From the NCBI RefSeq assembly GCF_001659605.2, contig NC_035170.2, positions 13,806,502 to 13,870,501 of the forward strand: 64,000 nt of DNA. Reading direction: 5' to 3'. Under the pieces are notes generated by a model. That model worked only from the letters and a program-made list of their open reading frames with translations, searched no databases and was not told the DNA's origin. This document shows positions 10,590 through 22,389 of the stretch, in pieces; positions within the stretch are counted from its first letter, which is position 1, and each line of letters starts with the position of its first letter. The DNA comes from Manihot esculenta (Eukaryota; Streptophyta; Magnoliopsida; Malpighiales; Euphorbiaceae). The translations under genes and the position numbers were made by a program.

Positions 10590-12848
10590 TGTAATACCCG
10601 GCTAGACTTCGGTATCAGAATTCTTACCGTCCGGTGGAATTTCGGATGTCGGAGACCTCTAGAAGGGTAAAACCATGTTTTCATGAAATGTTTTAATGTT
10701 TTTAATAATTTTAAGTAAAGAGGAAATGAGTTTTTGAATGAAAAACACCCTTGGAGGAAACTCAGGTTCGGCCGCCGAAACTCAAAGTTCGACCGCCGAA
10801 CATGCATGCACTTCGGGAGTGCTTTAGGCCCCCGAAGGCATAAGTGAGGAAAGTCCAGGTTCGGCCGCCGAACCTCAAGTTCGGCCGCCGAACATGGCAT
10901 GCATGCGGAGGCACTTTCGGCCCCCGAACGTGGCCTGGCCAGCCACTAGAAAAGGGTCCCTTAGCCGAAAACGGGCGAGCTTTTCCCCATTTTCAGCCAA
11001 GGTGAGCTTTTCCGCCGTTCCTCACCATCCTTGAGTTATTTCCTTTAAATCTTTCAAGATTTTCACAAGCTTTTACATTGTTTTGAAGATTTTTGAGTTT
11101 TAAAGCAAGTTTTGGAGCTTTGAGGTTCAAAAACTCAAAATCTCCCACCTCCGAGTTTAAGACGTCTCTCTCTCGATCTTCAAGAGGTAAGAGCCGATCT
11201 TAAGCTCATTTTATGTTTAAAGTAAGTTTTATGCAAGATCTATGGGGTAGAAGGCATGTTTAGCTCATAGTTAGGTTTTTGAGTTAATGTTATGTTTTTT
11301 AGCAATGTGGCATGTTTGAAGTGTTGTAGTTGGGGTATTTGATAGTTTGAGACCCCTAGGTGTGATGTATGATATGTATGCATGTTTTAGAACAAGTTTA
11401 TGCATGATTTGAGGTTTTGGGAGGCAAGAGGTTCATTTGAACCAAGTTTCTGCCCATTTGGGAGAAACCAGGTTCGGCAGCCGAAGGAACTTTCGGCCGC
11501 CGAACCCCTTTGTGGAGGCAGCATTCGGCTGCCGAAGCTTGCCCCCGAAAAGAGACTTTCGTCTCTGTCTGGGACTTTCGGCCGCCGAAGGTGCCGCCGA
11601 AAGTGCCTGACTTTCGGCTCTGGAAGGACTTTCGGCCGCCGAAGGTGCCGCCGAACCTGCCCTGTCCAGCCTTCCTTTGCATGTTTTTGCATGATTGTTT
11701 TGAGGTATTTTAGGGGGTTTTTGGGGAGTAGTTTAGAGTTATGTTCATGTATGTTTGGTCCCTCACTTGAGTCCACCTGTGTAGGTTCGGACCCGAGGAA
11801 CCGAGGACCCCAGCAGTGAGTCAGTCACTTCAGAGTCAGTAGAGCTTCAGCCAGAGGTGAGTGGAATAACTCTTTATGCTTCTAAATAAATAAATCAGTT
11901 TTAGCATGATTCACGCATCATGAATGCCATGAAATATACTAGGGTGTTTGCATTAGACTCACGAATATGTTGCATTGCATAATATGTTTGATGATGTGGA
12001 TGAATGTTGAATGATCCTTTAGTCCCCCTATGCTATGATGATGATGATATGGTACGGAACACCAGTGAGGCCCATTCTACGCCCCTGGCACTATGTAAGA
12101 GAAAGACCAGTGAGGCCCATTCTACGCCCCTGGCACAGTTGGACCATGTTATGTTATGTTATGTAAGAGAAAGACCAGTGAGGCCCATTCTACGCCCCTG
12201 GCACAGTTGGTCCATGTAGGGGACTATTGGTGACAAATTCATCCTTGATGTGATTAGCTGTGTTGTGATGCATTCCATGTTATCATATGTTTTAAATTGT
12301 TTTATTATTCTGCTCACTGGGCTCTTGTAGCTCACCCCTCTCCCTTAACCCCCAGGCTTGCAGGTTCAGGGTAGACCAGGAGGTCAGCAAGAGTAAAGAA
12401 GTCCTTGTTTTGTAATAGATAGAAAGTGGACATGACAAATTATGTAATGATTTAATGTTATGTTTAGCCATGTTATGTAATGATGAGATTAAGGTTTAGA
12501 AGTGTGCTTGACTATAGTCTGTTGTAATCCCTTTTTGTTATATACATGATCTTGATGTCTATTGATGTTTATGTTTTACCAACTCAACTTCTGAGGTATC
12601 GCCCGTTGGGGCAAATGATGAGATCCCACAGAGGGATTAATGTTTAAGTTATGCTATGTATAGTGCATGCACAGGTTGAGTTTGGTGTATGAGGAAAAGA
12701 AAAGTTTTAAATTTTTATGTATGATTGTTGATCATGTATGGGATTGAACAGGTTCACAGGTTACATGTCAGGCTTGCTACGGGTCCCGGCGGCCTTAAGC
12801 CGATCTGGATCCTAGCGCCGGTAGCGGTCCGATTTTCGGGTCGTTACA
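10590..12848 (+). repeat. E2 3' LTR (2259 bp)
   Basis: It runs from TGTAATACCC to GTTACA. It has motif blocks at 10765-10930 and 11470-11665 and tandem repeats at 12055-12212. The TATA position reads TAGAAAA (10947-10953) instead of TATAAAA, so this copy's promoter is probably weakened. The LTR is followed at once by protease-region codons of E3. Confidence 0.92.
12055..12212 (+). repeat. Tandem repeat in E2 LTR
   Basis: Three copies of a unit containing CCAGTGAGGCCCATTCTACG followed by CCCCTGGCAC, separated by GTAAGAGAAAGA spacers of different length. Related, more diverged repeats occur at 17706-17845 (E3) and in both E4 LTRs. Confidence 0.85.
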
Positions 12849-15800
12849 TCAGTGGACCCAAGTGTGACCCATCAGTGGCAGAGTCAGTCTGCCAGTATAG
12901 TCCAGTTTTTGTTGAGGGGAGATGCCTTTCTGCCGACCTTGTAGTTCTAGATTTGACAGATTTTGACGTCATTCTAGGGATGGATTGGCTATCTACCCAT
13001 GGTGCTACCTTGGACTGCAGAGACAAGGTAGTCAAGTTCAGATGTCAGGATGGGTCAGAGGTTGTCTTCAGAGGAGACAGGGGGAGTACACCTAGAGGTT
13101 TGATATCAGCCCTTCAGGCTCGTAGGCTACTCAGGAGGGGTTGTCAGGGTTTTCTAGCTCATGTGAGAGAGCTGGATAGTCATGTTAGAGAGCCCGCCTC
13201 AGTGCCCGTGGTCAGTGAGTTCTTAGACGTTTTCCCAGACGAGCTGCCAGGTTTACCACCTGCTAAGGAAATAGAGTTCGAAATTGAATTGATGCCTGGA
13301 ACCAGACCTATCTCTATCCCTCCCTACAGGATGGCACCAGCAGAATTGAAGGAGCTTAAGGAGCAATTGCAAGAGTTGGTAGATAGAGGCTTCATCCGAC
13401 CGAGTACCTCAACTTGGGGTGTTCCAATGCTATTTGTGAAAAAGAAGGATGGATCCCTCAGACTTTGTATCGACTACAGACAGTTGAACAAGGTCACTAC
13501 CAAGAATAAGTACCCGTTGCCAAGGATCGACGATCTATTCGACCAACTAGCAGGAGCAGGTTGTTTCTCCAAAATAGATCTGAGATCGGGGTATCATCAG
13601 CTGAGGATAAGAGAAGAGGATGTGCCGAAGACAGCATTCAGGACCAGATATGGGCACTATGAGTTCCTTGTGATGCCATTCGGGTTAACCAATGCCCCTG
13701 CAGCATTCATGGACCTCATGAACAGAGTTTTCAGTCAATACCTGGATCACTTCGTTATTGTCTTCATAGATGATATCTTAGTGTATTCCAGAAATGCAGA
13801 GGAGCATGCCCATCATCTGAGGTTAGTTCTGCAGACCTTGAGGGAACATGGCTTGTATGCCAAGTTCTCCAAGTGTGAGTTCTGGCTGAGGAGCATTTCA
13901 TTCTTGGGGCACGTTGTGTCAGAAAATGGAATCGAGGTAGACCCCAAGAAAGTGGAAGCTGTAGCTAACTAGCCTAGACCCACTACAGTGACAGAGATCA
14001 AGAGCTTCTTGGGTTTGGCAGGTTACTACAGGAGGTTCATCATGGACTTCTCTAAGATTGCAGCTCCTATGACCAGACTGACTAAGAAGAACCAGAGGTT
14101 TGTGTGGACCGACCAGTGTGAAGAGAGCTTTGAGGAGCTCAAGAAGAGGTTGACTTCAGCACCAGTGTTAGCTCTGCCAACTAGTAATGAAGACTTCTCA
14201 GTGTATTGTGATGCGTCCCGTGTGGGACTGGGTTGTGTGCTGATGCAGAATGAAAGGGTGATTGCTTATGCTTTTAGGCAGCTGAAGAAGCACGAGTTGA
14301 ATTACCCTACACATGACCTAGAGATGGCAGCGGTAATCCTTGCACTCAAGATGTGGAGGCATTACCTTTATAGGGTAAAATGTGAGATCTTCACGGATCA
14401 TAAAAGCCTGCAGTACATCCTGAGTCAGAGAGAGCTGAATTTGAGGCAGAGAAGATGGGTAGAACTGCTCAGTGACTATGATTGCAAGATCCAGTACCAT
14501 CCGGGTAAGGCGAATGTTGTGGCAGACGCCTTAAGCCGGAAATCACTTGACAGTTTGTCCCATATTTCAGCAGAGAGGAGGCCAGTAGTGAGGGAGTTCT
14601 TCGAGCTCATTAATGAAGGTCTACAGTTGGAGTTGTCTGGTACAGGTGCTTTGATAGCCCAGATGAGAGTGGCACCCATATTTCTGGAGCAGGTGGCTCA
14701 GAAACAGCACGAGGACCCAGAGTTAGTGAAGATTGCCAGGACTGTTCAGTCAGGCAAGAACGAAGAATTCAGATTTGACAGTAAGGGGATCCTCCGCTAT
14801 GGGAATAGATTGTGTGTACCAGATGACGTGGGACTGAAGGGAGACATTATGAGGGAAGCTCATAATGCCAGATACAGTGTTCACCCTGGAGCCACCAAAA
14901 TGTATCAAGATCTGAAGAGAGTGTATTGGTGGCCAGCTATGAAGAGAGAAGTGGCACAGTTTGTGTCAGCCTGCGAAATATGTCAGAGGGTGAAGCTGGA
15001 ACATCAGAAGCCGGCTGAAATGCTTAACCCACTACCTATTCCAGAGTGGAAATGGGAGAATATAGCTATGGACTTCGTGGTGGGCTTACCGACGGCGTCC
15101 AACAGATTGGACTCCATATGGGTGATTGTGGACAGATTGACCAAATCTGCTCACTTCATCCCTGTCAGGAGTGGCTATTCTGTAGACATGTTGGCGCAGG
15201 TGTATGTAGATGAGATTGTCAGGCTGTATGGGGTTCCTATTTCAATAGTGTCTGATAGAGGGCCCCAGTTCACCTCCAGGTTTTGGCGGAGTCTGCAGAA
15301 CGCTATGGATACCAAGTTGGATTTTAGCACTACTTTCCATCCTCAGACGGACGGACAGTCAGAGAGGACCATCCAGACAATAGAGGATATGCTCAGAGTG
15401 TGTGTGCTGGATTTTGGCGGTTCTTGGAGGCAGCATCTACCTTTGGTAGAGTTTGCCTACAATAACAGCCATCATGCTAGCATAGGAATGGCTCCCTATG
15501 AAGCTTTATATGGGAGGAAGTGCAGGTCGCCTGTCTGTTGGGAGGAAGTTGGAGAAAGAGCCTTGGCAGGGCCTGAGCTTGTAGAGATCACCAGCAAAGT
15601 GGTGCCCATAATCAGAGAAAGGATCAAGACTGCTGCAAGCAGACAAAAGAGTTATGCAGATGTCCACAGAAGGCTAGTAGAGTTTCAGGAGGGGGATTTG
15701 GTATTGCTCAAAGTGTCTCCAATGAAAGGGGTGATTCGGTTCAGAAAGAAAGGTAAGCTAGCTCCACGGTACATCGGACCCTTTGAAATCTTGCAAAAGA

Positions 15801-16105
15801 TCGGGAATGTATCGTATAAGTTGGACTTACCTGCTTCTATGGAGAGAATCCATTCGGTTTTCCATGTTTCCATATTAAGAAAGTTCGTGTCAGATCCGAG
15901 CAAGGTTCTTAGTGAGCCTGATGTGGAGATCCAAGAAGATCTCACCTATGTTGAGCAGCCAGTGCGGATCATAGACACCCAGATTAGAAAGTTGAGAAAC
16001 AAGGAAATCCCGATGGTGAAAGTCCTTTGGAATCACCACAACATTGAGGAGTGTACCTGGGAGACACGGGAGTCCATGCTCCAGCAATATCCTCATCTCT
16101 TTTAA
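12849..16105 (+). pseudogene. E3 pol with one nonsense mutation
   Basis: The codons read from just after the protease through reverse transcriptase (FIDDILVYS before 13790), a connector, RNase H, integrase and chromodomain-like end in the same order as E2. The only visible break is TAG at 13970-13972, where E2 and E4 have TGG (Trp) in the sequence leading to PRPT. The frame is otherwise open for 705 codons to TAA. The change is G to A on this strand; on the other strand it is a C in a CAG (CHG) context, as expected from deamination of a methylated cytosine. The gag end lies outside the window. Confidence 0.9.
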
Positions 16106-16166
16106 AGTAAGTGTTATGTGTTTTATGTGAATGTTTATGTTTTATGCCATGTTATGTTTGTTTGGT

Positions 16167-16203
16167 GAACATTCGGGGACGAATGTTCTTAAGGGGGGAA
16201 GAA
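16167..16203 (+). promoter_or_regulatory. E3 hairpin plus polypurine tract
   Basis: GAACATTC (16167-16174) pairs with GAATGTTC (16181-16188). The tract AAGGGGGGAAGAA is at 16191-16203. Confidence 0.85.
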
Positions 16204-18462
16204 TATAATACCCGGCTAGACTCCAGTATCGGAATTCCTACCGTCTGGTGGAATCTCGGATGTCGGAAATCTCTAGAAGGGTAAAACCATGTTTTCCTAA
16301 AATGTTTTAATGTATTTTATGGTTTTAAGCAAGAAAGGAAATGAGTTTTGTATGAAAATAGCCTTGAAGGAAGACCCAGGTTCTGCCGCCGAACCTCAAG
16401 TTCGGCTGCCGAACATGCATGCATTTCGGGAGTGCTTTAGGCCCCCGAAGGCATGAGTGAGGGAAGTCCAGGTTCGGCCGCCGAACATGGCATGCATGCG
16501 GAGGCACGTTAGGCCCCCGAAAGTGGCCTTGCCAGCCACCTATAAAGGGGTCCCCATGTCCGAACAGGTGAGCTTTTCTCCCCATTTTCGGCCAAGGTGA
16601 GTGCTCCGCCGTCCCTCATCGATTTTGAGCTTCTTCCTTCGAATCTTCATGATTTTCTTATGAGTTTTCACTTGGTTTGAAGATATTTGAGCAAAAGAGC
16701 AAGTTTTGAAGCTTGGAGACCAAAGAGTTGATTTCTCCCCATCTCCAAGCTAGGATCGTCTTTCCTCTCGATCTTCAAGAAGCTTAGATCCGACCTTCCT
16801 TATATGTTTTAAACAAGTTTTATGAAGATCTATGGGGTAGAAATGCATGATTAGGTTTATGTTGAGTTTTTGGTTTATGTTGTGTTTATGGATAATGTGG
16901 GTTGTTTGATGTGTTTTGGTTGGAGTTTAAGTTAGTTTGAGACCCTTATGTGCTTGTTGGCTTGAGTTTGCATGTTGTAGACTAGGTAAATGCATGTTGA
17001 ATGAGTTGGGAGGCTTTTGTGCATGTTGGAGCTGAGTTTCTGCCCCTTTGGGAGAACTCAGGTTCGGCAGCCAAAGGCTCTTTCAGCCGCCGAACCTGCC
17101 TGTGGAGGCCAACTTTTGGCTGCCAAACCCTGCCCCCGAAAGTGGACTTTCGGCTTTGGAAGGGAGTTTCGACCGCCGAAGGTGCCGCCGAACATGCATG
17201 AGTTTCGTATCTGGAGGGAACCTTTGGCCGCCGAAAGTGCCGCCGAAGGTGCATGACTTTCGGCTCTAGAGGGCCTTTCGGCCGCCGAACCTGCCGCTGA
17301 AAGTGCCCTGTCCAGCCCTCCTTTGCATGATTTCTATGATTGTTTTAAGGTGTTTTAGGGGGGTTTTTAGGGAGTATTTTAGAGTCATATTCTAGTATGT
17401 TAGGTCCCTCATTTAAGTCCACCTGTGTAGGTTCGGACCCGAGGAACCGAGGCCCCCAGCAGTGAGTCAGCTGCTTCAGAGTCTTGTCAGAGCTAGCCAA
17501 AGGTGAGTAGAATGACTCTTTATATTTTTAAGCAAATAATAAAGGTTTTAGCATGATTCATGCATCATAATTGCCATGTTATATAATAGGTTGTTTGCAC
17601 TAGAATTCACGAATATGTTGCATTGCATATGATTATGTTGGTGTGGATGGATATTGGATGATCCATAGCCCTCGATTTATGATGTGATGATATGATATGT
17701 ACAGTATGGAATGAAAGACCAGTGGGACCCATTCTACGTTCGCTGGCACTATGTAAGAGAAAGACCAGGACCCATTCTATGTTCTGGCACTTTGGAATGT
17801 TATGCTTAAGTGAAAGACCAGGACCCATTTTACATTCTGGCACGATTGGATATGTAGAGGGCTACTGGTGACAAGTCCATCCTTGATATGATATGTTTGT
17901 GTTATGATGCATTTCATGATAGCATGAACTTTTAATGAAATGTTTTATTATTCTGCTCACTGGGCTCTAGTAGCTCACCCCATTTCCCTAATCCCCCAGG
18001 TTTGCAGGTACGGGATAGGCCAGGAGGTCAAGAAGAGTAAAATTATGTTATGTAATAGTTAGATGTGGACATGATGAAATGTAAAGTATTGAATAGTTAT
18101 GTAATGTAATAGTGTTGTTGAGGATAGAATTGTGCCTGACCCCAGTATGTTGTTAATCCCCTTGAGTACATGGTTTTAATGATGTTTTATGTAGACCAAA
18201 CTTAATGCATGTTATGTTACCCAAGTGGAGCATTGTTGCGGACTCCAGTGAGAGGTTAATAATTATGTTTATGTATAGTGCATGCACAGGTTGAGTTTGG
18301 TGAATGAATGAAAAGAGAAGTTCAAAATTTTATGTATGTGTTGATCATGTATGGGATTAAACAGGTATACAGGATGTATGTTTGGCTTGCTATGGGTCCT
18401 AGCGGCCTTAAGCCGATCTGGATCCTAGCGCTGGTAGCGGTCCGGATTTTCGGGTCGTTACA
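16204..18462 (+). repeat. E3 3' LTR (2259 bp)
   Basis: It has the same length as the E2 LTR. The start reads TATAATACCC, so the terminal TG has become TA. The TATA box (TATAAAG) is at 16541-16547, with motif blocks at 16378-16525 and 17060-17305, and diverged tandem repeats at 17706-17845. Confidence 0.9.
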
Positions 18463-20009
18463 TTCTTCTCCCAATCCTTTCTCCTCCTTCTCCTCCTCCT
18501 CCTCCTCCTCCTTCTTCTTCTGTGTTGGGATGGAGTGAATACTGTTTGGTTGAGTTTTTTTACTTAAAGGGTAGTTTAGTCATTTTCATTAAAATAAATG
18601 GAAGGTTAACTGAAAATTTGATGGTAGGGATTATTTTGCAGTTTTTTTAAATGTGAAGGATTAAATTGAAGGTTTTTTAAAACAGAGGGACGAAAGGTTG
18701 TATTTCACTAAACTAGATGGATTAAATTGCAGTTTACCCAAAAAATATTGATATTAAAAACTTAAATCTTTGCGAGTTTTTACATTTTAATCCAATTTTT
18801 TAGTTTTTGGCATGATAATCTATTATTCAAAATCAAATTAATTATATCCTTCTTTAAGTTCACCCCTTTTCATATCCCAATCACTCTTTTACAATCCTCT
18901 CCACTGGAACCTTAACAAGACTCTCTCCATCATCAATCAACATATATCTCCTTAAATCTAAAAGTCTATGAACCTTCAACTCGCATTATGTTGTTGATAG
19001 CTTCTTTTCATCCAAGTCATTCCAAATCTCAATTGAAGTTATGTTTGGATTTAGAAGAAGGCGGCAAAGAATGAGATCGAGCAGCAAGTGCCCACATAAA
19101 GATGGAGAGTATAAGCATGAGGCCTATTGTATTCTATAGAGTCCACTGAACATCGGCACCATTTACAAAACAACCAAAGCTAGCATATCTTTAGTGTAAA
19201 AGAAAAGAGTGGTATGGTGCCATTATCGTGTGACTAATGTAGTAGGGTGACAATGATGTTAATTTTTTTTCTTTGTCCAAAGATAAGAGATTTCATTAAA
19301 GCCTTCAACTAAAGTCCAAACAAACTGAAAAAGGCTACAAACTGCAAAAAGATGAAAAGATAAACTACAAGGTCCAATAAAAACAGCCCAGCCCATATGC
19401 AAAAATAAGAACCTTCACCCTAACAGAAGTATTTGGAGGAGCTTCTTGCAGTGCCAAAGTAGTAGCCGAGGGGCACTAAACACAGAAAACTTGGCAGCCA
19501 ACATTCGACAAAAAACCTTCTAGAGGCAAAACCCTAAAAAAGATAACATGCACCCTAAAAAACTTGATCAAAACACCAGATCTAGAAGAGAGGAAGAAGA
19601 TTCGGCAGAAGGAGAACCATCAATAGTGCCCGTAAGGCTAAACAACACACTGAAGATCAAAGGTTCCTTTAAAAGTGCATCTCTCAGATCTTGCTATTTC
19701 AACCGAGCTAAGAGAGAAGAGGGATGAAGCCATAAATTAGAAGTAGGGACAAAGCCAAGGTGAGAAGAAAACCAAATGGCTAAAAGAGGAAAAACACTAA
19801 AGAAAAACAAATCATAGGAGGGTGATGACCAGAGCTCCACTTACACGTCTGTAATTGAGAGTTATCAATAATGGCACAAATTCTGGTATCGACTATAGGA
19901 GAATAGCTGCCACTGCTAAAGAGAGTCCTCATTCCGATCTTCTTATTTCCATAAGTGACAACAGAATCTGAGGATACTAAGACCATACAACCCAAACTTG
20001 TAACAAAAG
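18463..20009. other. Host DNA between E3 and E4; no gene seen
   Basis: It begins with a CTC/CTT microsatellite (18478-18522). The stretch 18540-18750 has low-complexity phrases about GGATTAAATTG and resembles diverged repeat DNA. From about 19263 an A-rich, LINE-tail-like edge (reverse strand ending in a run of A) opens a stretch that continues past the E4 insertion. No frame with recognisable domains is present. Confidence 0.5.
18478..18522 (+). repeat. CTC/CTT microsatellite
   Basis: An imperfect trinucleotide run of CTC units followed by CTT units, close to the right edge of E3. Confidence 0.85.
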
Positions 20010-20014
20010 GTGAA

Positions 20015-22290
20015 TGTAACAGCCCGGAAATCCGGACCGCTACCGGCGCTAGGATCCAGATCGGCGTAAGGCCGCCGGGACCCGTAGCAAGCCTGACATA
20101 TATCCTGTAAACCTGTAAATCCCATACATGATCAACAAAACTCATAAACCTGTAAACATTCTCATATAACAACCAAGCTCAACCTGTACATAAACATAAA
20201 CATATCATAAACCTCCACTGGAGCCTTCATCAAATGCTCCAATGGGGTATCTCATCATACATAAGCTTGGCTGAAACATAACCTCATATCTCATATCACA
20301 AAGACCATGTACATACAAATGGGATTAACAATCTGTATTGGTCAAGCACAACTCTATCCTCAATATTCAAATTACATAACATAACTTAAAACACTTTTAC
20401 ATTACATCATAATACAATTGTCATGTCCACAATCTAACTATTACATAACATCACTTCATACTCTGGCTAACCTCCTGGTCTACCCTGTACCTGCACATCT
20501 GGGGTTAGGGGAGAGGGGTGAGCTATAAAGCCCAGTGAGCAGAATAGAGAAAAACATATATTAAATATTTCATGCTTCCATGAAATGCAACACATCACAA
20601 ACATATCACATAAGGATGGTATTGTCACCTATAGTCCTCAACATAGTCCAATCGTGCCAGGGGCGTAGAATGGGCCTCACTGGTCTTTCTCTTACATACA
20701 TAACATAACATAACATTCCGATATGCCAGGGGCGTAGAATGGGCCTCACTGGTCTTTCTCTTAACATAGTCCAGGGGCGTAGAATGGGCCTCACTGGCAA
20801 TCCGTACCGTATCATCATCATATCATACCATAGGAGGACTAGAGGATCATCCAATAGCCAATCCGCATCCACATCATATTATGCAATGCAACATATTCGT
20901 GAATTCTAATGCAAACAATCCTAACATATCACATGGCATATATGATGCATGAACATGCTCCAAAACATTTATATTTCATTTATTTAAAAACTTAAGGTTC
21001 ATTCCACTCACATCTGGCTGAAGCTTTACAGACTCTGAAGCAGCTATTTCACTGCTGAGGTCCTCGGTTCCTCGGGTCCGAACCTACACAGGTGGACTCC
21101 AATGAGGGACCAAACATATATAAACATAACTCTAATAAACTCCCCAAAAACCCCCTAAAACATCCTGAAAATATCACATAGAGATATGCATGAAGTGGCT
21201 GAACAGGGCACTTTCGGCGGCACCTTCGGCGGCCGAAAGTCCTGGACAGAGACGAAACTCAGGTAGGTTCGGCGGCACCTTCGGCGGCCGAAAGTCCCAG
21301 ACAGAGACGAAAGTCTCTTTTCGGGGGCAACTTCGGCAGCCGAAAGGCCTGCCTCCCCAGCCATGTTCGGCGGCCGAAAGTGCCTTCGGCTGCCGAACCT
21401 GGTTTCTGCCAAAAGGGCAGAAACTTGGCTCCTTTGTGCATTTTCGCCTCCAAACCCACAAATCATGCAAAAACTAGTTCTAAAACATGCATACCTCACA
21501 TACATTACACCTAGGGGTCTCAAGCTATCATATACCCCAACTACAACACTTCAAACAACACATAACAAGCTACATTGTTCAAAAATCACATAAAACCTAA
21601 CATAGCTCAACTAACTTAAACATGCTTTTCTACCCCATAAAACTTCTTAAAACTTCTTTAAAACATATAAGGAGTTTAAGATCGGCCCTTACCTCTTGAA
21701 GATCGAGGGTTGAGGAGATCTAAACTTGGAGATGGGAGAAGTTCCAACTTTTGGTCTCCAAGCTCCAAAACTCGTTCTAAGCTCAAAGATCTTCAAAACC
21801 AAAGTTATAAACTTGTAAAGATCATGGAAAAAGGAAGGAAAAACTCAAGATTGGGGAAAGATGGCGGAATGCTCACCTTGGCCGAAATGGGGAGAAAAAG
21901 CTCGCCCATTTTCGGCTAAGGGACCCTTTTATAGGTGGCTGGCCAGGCCACGTTCGGGGGCCGAATGTGCCTCCGCATCCATGCAATGTTCGGCGGCCGA
22001 ACTTGACTTTTGGCGGCCGAACCTTGACTTCCCTCACTCATGCTTTCGGGGGCCTAACGTGCCTCCAAAATGCATGCATGTTCGGCGGCCGAACCTGCTT
22101 TTCGGCGGCCGAACCTGGGTTTTCCTCCAATGCTATTTTCATGTAAAAACTCATTTTCTTTCATACTTAAAATATTAAAATACATGAAAACATTTTATAA
22201 AACATGTTCTTACCCTTCTAGAGATTTCCGACGTTCGAGATCCCACCGGACGGTAGGGATTCCGATACCGGAGTCTAGCCGGGTATTACA
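20015..22290 (-). repeat. E4 3' LTR (2276 bp)
   Basis: On the element strand it runs from TGTAATACCC (at 22290) to GCTGTTACA (at 20015). The TATA box is at 21927-21933 (TATAAAA on the minus strand). A 13-mer block lies upstream at 21950-22120 and another downstream at 21205-21410. Tandem repeats occupy 20651-20797. Confidence 0.94.
20651..20797 (-). repeat. Tandem repeat in E4 3' LTR
   Basis: Three copies containing GGGGCGTAGAATGGGCCTCA (reverse complement of the E2 repeat core) with variable spacers. An identical set is in the other LTR at 28290-28436. Confidence 0.85.
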
Positions 22291-22327
22291 TTCTCCTCCC
22301 CTTAAGAACATTCGTCCCCGAATGTTC
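22291..22327 (-). promoter_or_regulatory. E4 polypurine tract and hairpin
   Basis: The reverse complement of the polypurine tract is at 22291-22303, next to the LTR. The inverted repeat GAACATTC/GAATGTTC is at 22306-22327. Confidence 0.85.
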
Positions 22328-22389
22328 CTCGACTAGTACATAGCATAACAAACAACATGACATACATATAAAACACATAGGGACTAACC

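Larger units (their letters stand above)
5563..12848 (+). mobile_element. E2: Ty3/gypsy chromovirus (Tekay/Del type), right part, split by E1
   Basis: The segment begins mid-gag immediately after the E1 LTR and runs through a full pol, polypurine tract and 3' LTR. Its 5' LTR, primer site and first gag codons must lie left of E1, outside the window. Its own right end abuts the protease region of a third element (E3), so E2 had itself inserted there. Confidence 0.9.
12849..18462 (+). mobile_element. E3: Ty3/gypsy chromovirus, right part, outermost and oldest of the nest
   Basis: It begins in the middle of the protease region directly after the E2 LTR and continues through pol, polypurine tract and 3' LTR to host DNA at 18463. 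Signs of greater age than E2: an in-frame stop in pol and a changed LTR terminus (TA instead of TG). Confidence 0.9.

Noticed and set aside
1..18462. A simple tandem array of one gypsy element made by unequal recombination
   Set aside because: Recombination between LTRs would leave a primer site and complete gag after each LTR. Here the sequence after each LTR begins mid-gag or mid-pol, which fits nested insertion.
19780..20172. Minus-strand open frame crossing the left E4 junction
   Set aside because: It combines LTR sequence with host flank and has a near-twin at the other LTR start (27614-27811); it is a by-product of the LTR end.
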